A stretch of DNA of 46,649 nucleotides. It comes from UBA993 sp964485855 (GTDB lineage: Bacteria > Bacillota > Dethiobacteria > DTU022). Within the stretch, counting starts at the first letter, position 1. Each line of letters opens with the position of its first letter. The notes under the pieces were generated by a model. It ran no database searches, was not told where the DNA came from, and saw nothing but the letters and a program-made list of their open reading frames with translations. The position numbers and the translations under genes are program-made. The stretch lies in assembly GCA_964485855.1 (NCBI GenBank), contig CAZAKI010000016.1, forward strand, positions 1-46,649, given 5' to 3'. This document shows positions 31,941-41,608 of the stretch, piece by piece.

Positions 31941-33794
31941 TTGTTTGAAGAACTGAAAGAGAAAATCCGCCATTTTCCCGAGCTCCCCGGGATTTACCTG
32001 ATCAAGGATAAAAATGAGCGGATCATTTATGTCGGTAAAGCCGGTTCCCTGCGTAAAAGGGTGCGTTCCTATTTTGCAGATCAAACTACTCATTCGCCGC
32101 GGCTAAGATCCCTGCAAAATCAAATGGCGGCCATTGATTATCTGGTAACCGACAGTGAAGTCGAGGCCCTGATTCTCGAATGCAGCCTGATTAAAGAATA
32201 TCGCCCTAAATTCAACGTTAACCTGAAGGATGACAAGGATTATCCGTACCTGATCCTTACGCCGGAACTTTACCCGCGGCTGGAGTTGCTGCGCCTGACC
32301 CAGAAGAACTCGCGCAAAGGTCGATTTGAAGCTTACCCGGGCCGGGAGGAAAAACGGTTTGGACCTTATACCGATGTTACGGCTGTAAGAGAAACGCTGA
32401 TGTTTCTCAATACCGTCTTTCCACTTCGCCGCTGCCGGCGCTTTTTAGATGGCAGTCCCAGCGCGGAAAGGCCCTGCCTTAATTTCCAAATGAGACGGTG
32501 TTTGGCTCCCTGCCGCGGAGCAGAAGCAGTAACACCGACTGAATACGATCAAATGGTCCAGCAGATTACCCTGTTTTTAGAAGGTAGATATCATCAACTG
32601 GAGAAAGATTTGAAAAAACAGATGGAAGAAGCTGCTGATGACGAAAAATTTGAGAAAGCTGCCGTTCTGCGCGATCGTTTCGCTGCTCTGCAAAGAGTCT
32701 CCGGACAGCAACAGAAAATGTTAATCCGCAGGGGCATTCCCGATCGGGATGTGATCGCCCTGGTTCAGCAAGCCGCTGTTGCCGCCGCACACATTTTCAT
32801 GATCCGCGATGGCAAGCTTCTCAGCCAGAAACATTTTAAATTAACCGGCACTGAAGACCTTGAACAAAACGAGGTGTTGGCGTCCCTGATCAAATCATAT
32901 TACAGCCGGATTAATGATTATCCGGCCGAATTGCTGCTGGCGCATGAACCGGCTGAGATGAACCTTTTAGCTTCATGGTTGGAAAAAGAGGCAGGCAGGA
33001 AGATCAGTCTGCGAATACCCAGGCGCGGAGAATTGCGAAAACTGGTTGAACTGGCAGAACGTAACTGCAGATTAAAGATGCAAGAGGAAGAAGCCGATCG
33101 GGAACGCAGAATACAGCTGCCCCTGAAAGAACTGAAGACCCTTCTCGGCTTGGCAAAAGGGCCGGAAAGAATCGAAGCTTACGATATATCTCACCTGAGT
33201 GGCGGTTCTGCTGTTGGCGCGATGGTTGTTTTTGAAAATGGGGAAGCGAACAAGGCAGAGTATCGCCGGTTCAGGATTAGTCAGGCGCCAGCCGGTGATG
33301 ATTACGCCGCCCTGCAAGAAGTTTTAACCAGGAGAGCTTGTCGCGATGATTGGTTAAAACCTGATCTGATCCTGATCGATGGCGGCAGGGGCCAGCTTGG
33401 GGCCGTTGCGGCTGCGCTGAAACAGACTGCCCTCGAAGGTTACCCTCTGGTAGCCCTGGCCAAGAACCCCGACCGCCTCTTTGCTGAAAATTCACCTCTG
33501 CCGGTTCTCCTGCCGGCTGAAAGCCCAACACTGCAGTTACTGCAGCGGATTAGAAATGAGGTCCACCGTTTTGCCGTAAGCGGACACAGGCAGCTGAAGA
33601 GGCATCATTCCCTGCATTCGCGGCTTGAAAATATACCCGGCATCGGGCCGGCAAAACGAGCCGCCTTGCTCAAAGCTTTCGGTAGCCCGGAGGAGATAAA
33701 AAAGGCTGAAATCAGCGAACTGATGAAAGTCCCTGGTATCAGCCGGAACCTGGCTGAAGCGATCTATAGAGCTGCGCATCGCAGCCTGGACTGA
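31941..33794 (+). CDS. uvrC: Excinuclease ABC subunit C
   Basis: 617 residues. It makes the incisions on both sides of the lesion. The N-terminal GIY-YIG nuclease is LPGIYLIKDK... IIYVGKAGSLRKRV; a UVR domain lies near 205-240 (DEKFEKAAVLRDRF). The C-terminal RNase H-like nuclease contains EAYDISHLSG, LILIDGGRGQLG and DDYAALQE; the end has helix-hairpin-helix motifs (NIPGIGPAKRAALL, KVPGISRNLAEAI). TTG start with GAGGT about 10 nt upstream. All three uvr genes in a row is a compact NER operon. Confidence 0.97.
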   Translation: MFEELKEKIRHFPELPGIYLIKDKNERIIYVGKAGSLRKRVRSYFADQTTHSPRLRSLQNQMAAIDYLVTDSEVEALILECSLIKEYRPKFNVNLKDDKDYPYLILTPELYPRLELLRLTQKNSRKGRFEAYPGREEKRFGPYTDVTAVRETLMFLNTVFPLRRCRRFLDGSPSAERPCLNFQMRRCLAPCRGAEAVTPTEYDQMVQQITLFLEGRYHQLEKDLKKQMEEAADDEKFEKAAVLRDRFAALQRVSGQQQKMLIRRGIPDRDVIALVQQAAVAAAHIFMIRDGKLLSQKHFKLTGTEDLEQNEVLASLIKSYYSRINDYPAELLLAHEPAEMNLLASWLEKEAGRKISLRIPRRGELRKLVELAERNCRLKMQEEEADRERRIQLPLKELKTLLGLAKGPERIEAYDISHLSGGSAVGAMVVFENGEANKAEYRRFRISQAPAGDDYAALQEVLTRRACRDDWLKPDLILIDGGRGQLGAVAAALKQTALEGYPLVALAKNPDRLFAENSPLPVLLPAESPTLQLLQRIRNEVHRFAVSGHRQLKRHHSLHSRLENIPGIGPAKRAALLKAFGSPEEIKKAEISELMKVPGISRNLAEAIYRAAHRSLD

Positions 33795-33859
33795 TTATTC
33801 ATACTGGGCCAAGGCTGTAAAAAAGGCATTATGATATACTACAATTAAGGAGCCAACTG

Positions 33860-34678
33860 ATGACTTATCGCCTGATAGCCACCGATTTGGATGATACTTT
33901 ATTAAATAGCAATTCGCAGATTTCATCCCGGAACAAAGAAGCAATCCGCAAAGCTGCCGCAATGGGAGTTATTTTTTTAATTGCAACCGGCAGAATGTTT
34001 AAAACCAGTGTAAAGTATTTGAAAGATCTTGGCTTTGATCAAGACTGCCCGCTGATTAATTACCACGGTGCACTGGTCAAAAAAGCTTTAAGTGAAGAAA
34101 TCCTTTTGCACAGGCCGATTGATAACCAAACGGCTGTTGCCGTGGCCGAAGAAGCAGAGGTGGAAGACTGCCACATATCAGTATTCATCGAGGATGATCT
34201 TTATATCAGGGAAGAAAACGAGTACTCCCGATATTATCAGTCGATGTCAGGGATCGATTTAAAACCGGTCGGCAAACTGAGTAATTTTTTAAATAATAAC
34301 GGCCTGAATCCGACAAAAATGAGTATTATCCGTTGGGACGGAACACTGGAAGCGATTGAATCCCGTCTCCGTCTCGTATTTGATGGGCAATTGTCGATAT
34401 TGCAATCAAGACCATTTTTCCTGGAGATCACCGATCACCAGGCAACCAAGGGCCAAACCCTGCGCTGGTTTGCGGAAAAAGAAGGGATCAGCCCCCGGGA
34501 GGTAATTGCTTTTGGTGATGGCCCCAATGATATCGATATGCTAACCTTTGCCGGTCTTGGCGTCGCAGTTGCCAATGCCCGTCCGGAGGTCAAGGCGGTG
34601 GCTAAACTGGTTACATCTTCCAATGATCTAGACGGAGTGGCAGAGATTATCGAAAGCTATATTTTAGAGCGGAGGTAG
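33860..34678 (+). CDS. HAD-superfamily hydrolase, Cof subfamily
   Basis: 272 residues of the Cof/IIB type, cytosolic phosphatases acting on sugar phosphates, FMN or similar metabolites; the substrate cannot be read from sequence. Motif I is DLDDTLLNS with both aspartates, motif II IATGRM, the lysine of motif III lies in TKGQTL, and motif IV is FGDGPNDIDML. A Shine-Dalgarno AAGGAG precedes the ATG. The stop is TAG and the rapZ TTG lies two codons further in the same frame. Confidence 0.93.
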   Translation: MTYRLIATDLDDTLLNSNSQISSRNKEAIRKAAAMGVIFLIATGRMFKTSVKYLKDLGFDQDCPLINYHGALVKKALSEEILLHRPIDNQTAVAVAEEAEVEDCHISVFIEDDLYIREENEYSRYYQSMSGIDLKPVGKLSNFLNNNGLNPTKMSIIRWDGTLEAIESRLRLVFDGQLSILQSRPFFLEITDHQATKGQTLRWFAEKEGISPREVIAFGDGPNDIDMLTFAGLGVAVANARPEVKAVAKLVTSSNDLDGVAEIIESYILERR

Positions 34679-34684
34679 AAGAGG

Positions 34685-35548
34685 TTGGCCATAACCGATG
34701 AGATTCGCCTGGTTCTGATTACAGGGTTATCCGGGGCCGGCAAAAGTCATGCCTTAAACTGTTTCGAGGATCTGGGCTATTATTGTGTTGACAATATGCC
34801 GCCAACCCTGATTCCCAAGTTTGCCGATCTTTTCATGCAGTCAGAAAATAAAAAGATCGCTCTGGTGTGTGACATGCGGGGTGCGGCTTTCTTTAAAGAT
34901 TTGTTTGAAGCTCTGCAGAACCTGGAGAACCGCAATATTGATTATGAAATTTTATTTTTGGTTGCCTCGGATGAGGTTTTGATCCGGCGGTTCAAAGAAA
35001 CCAGGCGCCGGCATCCTTTTGGAGAGCTTGCTTTGCCGGCAGCAATTCAACGTGAAAAAGATGAATTGAGTGGTTTGCGGGGTAAAGCCAGTAAAGAGAT
35101 TGACACATCTGACTTGAAACCCTGGGAATTAAAAAACAGGATCGTCGAACTTTTTGAGCCCGATAAACGCAACAAAAATATGCAGATCAGGGTTCTGTCC
35201 TTTGGTTTTAAATATGGTCTACCCATGGATGCCGACTTAGTGTTTGATGTTCGGTTTCTGCCCAACCCACATTACGTAGATCATCTCAAGGATTTGACCG
35301 GTGAAGATCAAGAAGTTGGAGTTTACCTCTGGCAGTGGCCGGAAACGAAGCGTTACTTTGATAAAGTTATCGATTTAATGGAATTTTCAATTCCATTTTA
35401 TGTGAAAGAAGGTAAAACTAACCTCGTGATTACGATCGGTTGTACCGGGGGTAAACATCGTTCAGTTGTCCTGGCCGATGAACTGGCCAGAATTCTTGGT
35501 TCCCACTATAATGTGATTGTTGAACACCGGGATATCAATAAACGCTAA
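34685..35548 (+). CDS. rapZ: RapZ/YvcJ-type P-loop nucleotide-binding protein
   Basis: 287 residues. P-loop GLSGAGKSHA at the N-terminus, then YYCVDNMPPTLIPKF and the C-terminal TIGCTGGKHRSV, all family hallmarks. In E. coli RapZ adapts sRNA decay to glucosamine-6-phosphate; in Bacillota (YvcJ) it binds and hydrolyses nucleotides and affects competence. TTG start; the GGAGGT Shine-Dalgarno lies inside the end of the preceding gene, 8 nt away. whiA follows 16 nt downstream, without the usual yvcK between. Confidence 0.96.
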   Translation: MAITDEIRLVLITGLSGAGKSHALNCFEDLGYYCVDNMPPTLIPKFADLFMQSENKKIALVCDMRGAAFFKDLFEALQNLENRNIDYEILFLVASDEVLIRRFKETRRRHPFGELALPAAIQREKDELSGLRGKASKEIDTSDLKPWELKNRIVELFEPDKRNKNMQIRVLSFGFKYGLPMDADLVFDVRFLPNPHYVDHLKDLTGEDQEVGVYLWQWPETKRYFDKVIDLMEFSIPFYVKEGKTNLVITIGCTGGKHRSVVLADELARILGSHYNVIVEHRDINKR

Positions 35549-35564
35549 GCAGGGGGGAGCAGCG

Positions 35565-36491
35565 TTGACTTTAACCAGGCAGGTCAAACAGGAATTGGCC
35601 AGGCTGGATGAAGAGCGGGAATGCTGCAGTTCATGGGAATTAAAAGCCCTACTGCTCCGGCATGGCTATTATACCCTTCGTGCACGGGAGTATCATTTAA
35701 GTGTTGCCGTTGATCAGATCTCTGTTGCCCGCAGACTTTTTTCCCTCTTTCGCCAAGCCGGGGTTTCTGCACCCCAGATCTTAAGACAACAGGAAAAAAG
35801 GTTGAAGAAAAGCCAGTATATCGTTCAGGTTCGGGGTAAAATACAGGTTGATGCCCTGTTGGTCTACCTGGATTTGAAAGAAGAAGGACGCAACCTGACC
35901 CTCTCTCGCCGTAAGACCGCAGTTCCAAAAAGAATTTGCTGCCGCAAAGCATTCCTAAGAGGAGTTTTTTTAGCTGGCGGCAGTATATCCATCTCGAAAC
36001 GTTCAGGGTACCACCTGGAAATTAACTGCGGCAGCTATGAAGATGCCCAGGTTTATCAGGCATTCCTGAAGTCTTTTCATTTAAAGCCCTTTTTGAGGGT
36101 TCGAAAGGATTCGGTCTTCCTTTATTTTAAAAATGCCGAAGCGGTTGCCGATCTGTTGAGAATTATCGGCGCCGGAAACACTCTTACCCAGATTGAGAGT
36201 CAGAGGGTAGTGAAAAGTATGCGTAACCAGGTCAACCGCCTGGTAAATTGTGAAACTGCCAACCTGGGTAAAGTAGTGGCGACTGCAGGACAGCAGCTTG
36301 AATTGATTGATCAGCTTGAGAAGACAGTTGGTCTAAATAGTTTGTCACCGGCGTTGCTTGATTTGGCACTGATGCGTAGAAAATTTCCGGAAGCTTCATT
36401 AAAAGAACTGGGTGAGATGCTTAACCCCCCGGTTACCAAGTCTGGGGTCAATTATCGTTTCCGGAAACTCGCTAAAATTCTTCAACGCTAA
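35565..36491 (+). CDS. whiA: WhiA-type DNA-binding regulator
   Basis: 308 residues from TTG 35565, set by GGGGGGAG; an upstream TTG-containing frame would overlap rapZ and lacks a ribosome site. The N-terminal part is a degenerate LAGLIDADG homing-endonuclease fold (AFLRGVFLAGGSIS), and the C-terminus is a helix-turn-helix domain (SLKELGEMLNPPVTKSGVNYRFRKL). WhiA controls sporulation and ftsZ in actinobacteria and affects division and chromosome segregation in Bacillus. Confidence 0.95.
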   Translation: MTLTRQVKQELARLDEERECCSSWELKALLLRHGYYTLRAREYHLSVAVDQISVARRLFSLFRQAGVSAPQILRQQEKRLKKSQYIVQVRGKIQVDALLVYLDLKEEGRNLTLSRRKTAVPKRICCRKAFLRGVFLAGGSISISKRSGYHLEINCGSYEDAQVYQAFLKSFHLKPFLRVRKDSVFLYFKNAEAVADLLRIIGAGNTLTQIESQRVVKSMRNQVNRLVNCETANLGKVVATAGQQLELIDQLEKTVGLNSLSPALLDLALMRRKFPEASLKELGEMLNPPVTKSGVNYRFRKLAKILQR

Positions 36492-36609
36492 GCGGCCTGC
36501 AATATAGCAAATATCATGCCAGAATAGACAGGCTGGCAGGAATCAGAGCAGTAGCGTCGAATTACTTTCTTAATACTTAAACATACTATGAAATGAAAGA
36601 AGCAGAAAG

Positions 36610-38070
36610 ATGATGAAGATTGATTACAATCTAAAGCTTGAGCAGACCCAGAAACTGATCATCACTCCGGAGCTGAAGCTGGCGATCACGCTGCTTCAAT
36701 ATTCCTCCCTGGAACTGATCGATCATATCCAGGAGGAACTGCTTGACAACCCTGTTTTGGAAATTCAAGAGACATCGGTAGTAGATAAAGATGGTCCTGA
36801 TCCTGAAGAGATCTCCGCATCAAATGAAGCTGCTGATCCCCCCGAGATAAGCAGTTGTGATGAGCTGCCCTGGGAAGAGTATTTCCGTGATATGGATCTT
36901 GATAATGCCTATTATTCTTCGTTCCGCTCGAAGGAAGTGCTTGATCAACGCCAAACGGTGGAAAATTGTGCCGGCTTCGGCGGAACGATGCTTGAGGATC
37001 TTTGCGGACAACTGCGGATGCTGAATTTAGCTCCGGCCCAGTTCAGTATGGCTGCTTATTTGGCAGGCAATCTAGATCATAACGGTTATTTGCAGGGTGA
37101 TATGGATGAACTGGCCGCAACAATCGGCGTAAGTCAATCGGAGCTTGAAGCTGCGCTGAAGATCATTCAGCAGCTTGAGCCGGCTGGGATTGGCTGTAGA
37201 AATCTTCAGGAGTGTCTAATGCTTCAGCTCGGACGGATGGAGAACCCTCCTGAATTAGCCGTGAAAATAGTGCGCAGCTACCTGCCTGCCGCCGCTGACA
37301 ATCGCTATCAATATATTGCCGGCCGTCTGGATTGTTCAGAAGATCAAATCGCTGATGCACTGGCCTTTATTCGGACCCTTAATCCAAAGCCGGGCAGTAT
37401 TTTTGGGGAAGGAGAAGAGACCCGCTATATCATTCCGGATATTATCGTCGAAAAAGTCGAAGGACATTATGTAATAATGGCCAACGACAGCAGTATTCCT
37501 CAATTGACGATTAGCCCCTTATATCAGAAAATCCTCAAAGATGATACAAGTGACGAAAAACTTTCAAGCTTTATCAAGACCAAGATTGAAAGAGCCTGTT
37601 GGCTGATCCGCAGCATTGAACAGCGCAGGATGACCCTCTACCGGGTTGCCCAACAGATCGTTGAAATTCAAAAACCCTTTCTGGAAAAGGGGATTAAACA
37701 TCTAAAGCCGCTTAACCTGAAGAGTATAGCAACCAATGTTGGGGTTCATGAGTCGACTGTAAGCCGGGCTACTTCAAACAAGTATATGCAGACGCCAAGG
37801 GGTTTATTTCCCCTAAAATTCTTTTTTTCAAGCGGTATTTCCGGAGCCGGTGGAGTTGACTATTCATCGCATAGCATCAAAACATACCTGCGAGAGCTAA
37901 TTGAATCCGAAAACCCGGGACAGCCGCTGAGCGATCAGGTTCTGGCCGCAATGCTTCAGGATCAGGGGATCAGTATATCCCGCCGGACAGTGGCGAAGTA
38001 CCGGGAAGAATTATCAATACCGGCTTCCTATAAGCGCCGCCGGACTAAAGCAGTGGATGGTGGGCAATGA
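36610..38070 (+). CDS. rpoN: RNA polymerase sigma-54 factor
   Basis: 486 residues. Region I has the Gln/Leu-rich activator-interacting segment (LEQTQKLIITPELKLAITLLQ), followed by an acidic linker, the core-binding domain (LNPKPGSIFG, PQLTISPLY), the helix-turn-helix (ATNVGVHESTVSRAT) and the RpoN box RRTVAKYREE at about residues 457-466. It needs AAA+ activators and reads -24/-12 promoters. The start could be ATG 36610 or 36613; only a weak AGAAAG precedes it. The stop overlaps the pgk start (ATGA). In many Bacillota the homologous sigL/rpoN likewise precedes the glycolytic operon. Confidence 0.96.
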   Translation: MMKIDYNLKLEQTQKLIITPELKLAITLLQYSSLELIDHIQEELLDNPVLEIQETSVVDKDGPDPEEISASNEAADPPEISSCDELPWEEYFRDMDLDNAYYSSFRSKEVLDQRQTVENCAGFGGTMLEDLCGQLRMLNLAPAQFSMAAYLAGNLDHNGYLQGDMDELAATIGVSQSELEAALKIIQQLEPAGIGCRNLQECLMLQLGRMENPPELAVKIVRSYLPAAADNRYQYIAGRLDCSEDQIADALAFIRTLNPKPGSIFGEGEETRYIIPDIIVEKVEGHYVIMANDSSIPQLTISPLYQKILKDDTSDEKLSSFIKTKIERACWLIRSIEQRRMTLYRVAQQIVEIQKPFLEKGIKHLKPLNLKSIATNVGVHESTVSRATSNKYMQTPRGLFPLKFFFSSGISGAGGVDYSSHSIKTYLRELIESENPGQPLSDQVLAAMLQDQGISISRRTVAKYREELSIPASYKRRRTKAVDGGQ

Positions 38071-39245
38071 TTAAGATGCAGGATTTAAAAGCGATAACGG
38101 TGGAAGGTAAAAAGATTTTAATCAGAGTTGATTTTAATGTGCCTCTCGACGGGCAAAGAGTGCGGGATGACACCCGCATTAAAGCTGCCCTGCCTACGAT
38201 TAAACTCCTTTCAAGCAGGGGAGCGCGCCTTGTTTTGGTTTCTCACCTGGGACGACCAAAAGGAGAACCGCGCGAAGAGCTGCGGATGGATCCTGTAGCT
38301 GCCCGCCTATCAGATCTGCTTGGGAAAAAGGTTCGCAAGCTGGATCAGATCACAGGCCTCGAAGTTGAAACAGCGGTGACAGAGATGAAAGATGGAGAGA
38401 TCCTGCTGCTGGAGAATGTGCGTTTTGCAAAAGGCGAAGAGCAGAATGATCCTGAATTTGCCCGCTCACTGGCGAAACCTTTCGATCTGTTTGTTAACGA
38501 TGCTTTTGGCACTGCCCACCGGGCTCATGCTTCGACGGTAGGTGTAGCCGACTATATCCCGGCACTTCCGGGATTGCTGATGAAAAGAGAAGTTGAAGAG
38601 CTGTCCGGCTGTCTTGAAGAGCCAAAGCGACCTTTGACGGCGATTCTTGGCGGTGCAAAGGTTTCCGATAAGATTGGGGTAGTAAGCCGGTTTCTGCAGT
38701 TGGCCGATAATCTTCTGATCGGCGGTGGCATGGCCAATACTTTTCTGTCTGCCGAGGGTTTTAATCTTGGTTCTTCGTTTTTTGAGCCGGAGCAACTTAA
38801 AAATGCTGCAGATTTAATCAGGCAAAGTAAAAAATCCGCTTGCCGCCTTTTCCTACCCGTTGATCTGGTCGTTACTAAAAACCTTGAAGCCGGTTCCGAG
38901 TATCAAACTATAGATATCTCAGCGGTTGACGACGATTGGAAGGCCGTTGATATCGGGCCGGAAACCGCTTCAGTTTTCAGCGGTATTGTGCAGGATTCAA
39001 AATTGATTGTCTGGAATGGTCCCCTCGGTGTTTTCGAAATCCCACCTTTTGAGCAGGGGACTGAAACAGTTGCCCGGGCTATAACCGACAGCGCTGCTTA
39101 TTCAATCATCGGTGGCGGAGACCTGGTTGCTGCTGTTGAATCCCTGGGGCTTGCGGACCGCTTCAGTTTTATTTCGACCGGAGGGGGAGCAACCCTGGAA
39201 TTCTGGGAAGGTAAAGAACTGCCGGGGATCAAAATCCTGCAATAA
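38067..39245 (+). CDS. pgk: Phosphoglycerate kinase
   Basis: 392 residues. It interconverts 1,3-bisphosphoglycerate + ADP and 3-phosphoglycerate + ATP. The N-terminal RVDFNVPLDG, substrate-binding SHLGRPKG, ENVRFAKGEE and FVNDAFGTAHRAHAS, GGAKVSDKI, and the nucleotide-binding GGGDLVAAVE and STGGGA are all present. ATG 38067 overlaps the rpoN stop by 4 nt; ATG 38076 is an alternative. gap and the regulator cggR, which often stand before pgk, are absent. Confidence 0.97.
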   Translation: MIKMQDLKAITVEGKKILIRVDFNVPLDGQRVRDDTRIKAALPTIKLLSSRGARLVLVSHLGRPKGEPREELRMDPVAARLSDLLGKKVRKLDQITGLEVETAVTEMKDGEILLLENVRFAKGEEQNDPEFARSLAKPFDLFVNDAFGTAHRAHASTVGVADYIPALPGLLMKREVEELSGCLEEPKRPLTAILGGAKVSDKIGVVSRFLQLADNLLIGGGMANTFLSAEGFNLGSSFFEPEQLKNAADLIRQSKKSACRLFLPVDLVVTKNLEAGSEYQTIDISAVDDDWKAVDIGPETASVFSGIVQDSKLIVWNGPLGVFEIPPFEQGTETVARAITDSAAYSIIGGGDLVAAVESLGLADRFSFISTGGGATLEFWEGKELPGIKILQ

Positions 39246-39276
39246 ATTATAGAACACCAGCTTAACGGAGGTAAAG

Positions 39277-40044
39277 ATGACCCTAACCATTGCCGCAAAC
39301 TGGAAGATGCATAAAACGGCAGCAGAAACTGCTGTTTTTTGCCAGTCGATTCGTCGTGAAGAAAGTAAATTTGCTGGAGTGGATGTCTTGATCTGCCCCC
39401 CCTTTACAGCAATATCCGCTGCCGCTGAAGCGTTACGGTCCAGTTCCATTAGGCTCGGGGCCCAGAACCTTCACTGGGAAGAAAAAGGTGCCTTTACCGG
39501 CGAAATAGCGCCGTCAATGCTGGTCGAATTTGGGACCAGCGCTGTAATTATCGGGCATTCCGAACGCCGGCAGATCATGGGAGAACAAAATGAACAGATT
39601 AACCTAAAGGTTAAGGCAGCGATTAAAGCAGGCCTACAACCGATTGTCTGTGTGGGAGAAACGGAAGATCAACGCATGCAGGGTGCGACCAATAAAATTA
39701 TCGAAGAACAGCTGCTCAGTGCTCTTGAAGGTTTGACTGCTCCCCAGGTTTCCGGTTTAGTGGTAGCTTACGAACCTATCTGGGCGATCGGAACAGGAAA
39801 AGCGGCTTCGCCCGACGATGCAGAGGAGGCTGCTTCCATGATTCTCCGCCTGATTTCTGATCATTACAAATCAGAAAAAAGGGCGGGGCCAATCATCCAG
39901 TATGGAGGCTCGGTGAAAGCCGATAATATTGACGCCTACATCACTCTGCCTTCAGTTTCCGGAGCGCTGGTGGGCGGAGCAAGCTTGGAAGCAGAATCAT
40001 TCAGTGCCCTGATCCAAGCAGCCCGAAAGGCGGTTCTTCATTGA
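39277..40044 (+). CDS. tpiA: Triosephosphate isomerase
   Basis: 255 residues. It isomerises dihydroxyacetone phosphate and glyceraldehyde-3-phosphate. N-terminal ANWKMHKT carries the catalytic lysine, GHSERRQ the catalytic histidine, and AYEPIWAIGTGKAA the catalytic glutamate plus the mobile loop; the phosphate-binding YGGSVK and GALVGGASL follow. GGAGGT precedes the ATG. The stop overlaps gpmI by 4 nt (TTGA). Confidence 0.98.
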   Translation: MTLTIAANWKMHKTAAETAVFCQSIRREESKFAGVDVLICPPFTAISAAAEALRSSSIRLGAQNLHWEEKGAFTGEIAPSMLVEFGTSAVIIGHSERRQIMGEQNEQINLKVKAAIKAGLQPIVCVGETEDQRMQGATNKIIEEQLLSALEGLTAPQVSGLVVAYEPIWAIGTGKAASPDDAEEAASMILRLISDHYKSEKRAGPIIQYGGSVKADNIDAYITLPSVSGALVGGASLEAESFSALIQAARKAVLH

Positions 40045-41573
40045 AAAATTTAGTCCTGTTAATCCTTGATGGCTGGGGCTATGCAAAGCCGGGAGATGGC
40101 AATGCCATTGAACTGGCCGCTACCCCGAATATGGACCGTTTTTACCTGGAATATCCCTGGACCTTGCTTGACGCCTCTGGAGAAGCAGTTGGTCTTCCGG
40201 CAGGACAGATGGGTAACTCGGAAGTGGGCCACCTCAATCTTGGTGCCGGCCGGATTGTTTTTCAGGAGCTGACTAAGATTAGCAATGCCATCGATAGCGG
40301 GGACTTCTTTCATAACGCAGTGCTGGTAGAAGCCATGGAACGGGCCCGGGAGAAACAGGCGGCGGTTCACCTGATTGGCCTGGTTTCCAACGGCGGTGTT
40401 CACAGCCATTTTGAGCATTTACTCGGACTTCTGGAGATGGCCAGGCGCTTAAAGGTGAAATCTCTTTTTATCCATGCCATCCTCGATGGCCGGGATACGA
40501 TTCCCTTTGGGGCCAGACCTTACCTGGAGCGCCTGGAAGATTTATGTGCCGAAAAAGGGACTGGCTGCATCGCCTCGGTCAGCGGCCGCTACTATGCCAT
40601 GGACCGTGATAAACGTTGGGAACGGGTGGAGAGGGCCTACCAGGTTTATGTTCATGGCGAAGGGCTGAAAGCGTTCTCTTCATTGCAGGCCCTTGATGAA
40701 GCATATGAACGCGGTGAAGGGGATGAATTTGTTCAGCCGACTGTAATTGTAAAAAAAGATCAGCAGCCGGTAGCGACAATTAACGCTGAAGACAGCTTAA
40801 TTTTCTTTAACTTCCGGCCCGATCGGATTCGCCAATTGTGTCGTTCATTTATCGATCCTGAGTTTAACAGTTTTAACCGTGGTGCGGATCCGCCTTTACC
40901 TTATTGTGTCACGATGACTGAATATGATCGTAACTGGCCTCTTCCGGTTGCTTTTGCTGATCAAGATTTGCAATCAACATTGGGTGAAGTATACAGCAGA
41001 GAAAAATTGGCGCAGATGAGGATTGCTGAAACCGAAAAATATGCCCATGTAACTTTCTTTTTTAGTGGAGGGCGGGAAGAACCATTTCCGCTTGAAGACC
41101 GGATCCTGATTCCTTCACCGAAAGTTTCCACTTACGATCTAAAGCCGGAGATGAGCGCATTAGAGGTCACCGAAAAAATTATTGAAACGATTGCCCGGGG
41201 GAAGCACCAGCTTCTGGTTGCTAACTTTGCCAATGCCGACATGGTAGGCCACTCTGGCGATATTAGCGCAACGGTAAAAGCAATTGAAACCGTAGACAAA
41301 AGTATTGGTCTGATCGCGGAAAAAGTTTTGGCCGAGAACTGGACGATGATTATCTGTGCGGATCACGGCAACGCTGAAATGATGATGAGTGATGGAGGGG
41401 AAACCCTCACTGCCCACAGCTCAAATCCTGTTCCTCTAATCCTAATCAGCCGGGACAGTTACCAACTACGAAAAAAAGGGATTCTGGCCGATGTAGCGCC
41501 CACTGTACTAATGCTGGCCGGGCTGAATAAACCGCCTGAGATGACCGGGGATAGTATGATTGTCAAAGCTTAA
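40041..41573 (+). CDS. gpmI: 2,3-bisphosphoglycerate-independent phosphoglycerate mutase
   Basis: 510 residues. It interconverts 3- and 2-phosphoglycerate through a phosphoserine, using manganese. The alkaline phosphatase-like metal site is built from LILDGWG, the serine of MGNSEVGHLNLGAGR, NFANADMVGHSG and CADHGNAEMM. Substrate motifs HAILDGRDT and SVSGRYYAMDRDKRW are intact. The TTG start overlaps the tpiA stop, which implies coupled translation. Confidence 0.97.
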   Translation: MKNLVLLILDGWGYAKPGDGNAIELAATPNMDRFYLEYPWTLLDASGEAVGLPAGQMGNSEVGHLNLGAGRIVFQELTKISNAIDSGDFFHNAVLVEAMERAREKQAAVHLIGLVSNGGVHSHFEHLLGLLEMARRLKVKSLFIHAILDGRDTIPFGARPYLERLEDLCAEKGTGCIASVSGRYYAMDRDKRWERVERAYQVYVHGEGLKAFSSLQALDEAYERGEGDEFVQPTVIVKKDQQPVATINAEDSLIFFNFRPDRIRQLCRSFIDPEFNSFNRGADPPLPYCVTMTEYDRNWPLPVAFADQDLQSTLGEVYSREKLAQMRIAETEKYAHVTFFFSGGREEPFPLEDRILIPSPKVSTYDLKPEMSALEVTEKIIETIARGKHQLLVANFANADMVGHSGDISATVKAIETVDKSIGLIAEKVLAENWTMIICADHGNAEMMMSDGGETLTAHSSNPVPLILISRDSYQLRKKGILADVAPTVLMLAGLNKPPEMTGDSMIVKA

Positions 41574-41608
41574 TTACAGGTGGCGCTTATAATCCGGGAG
41601 GTATTGTG

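Noticed and set aside
36517..36550. Sigma-54 promoter before rpoN
   Set aside because: GG and GC elements are 11 nt apart instead of 10, and the flanking consensus is poor; a TGCCAG/CTGGCA inverted repeat explains the GG.
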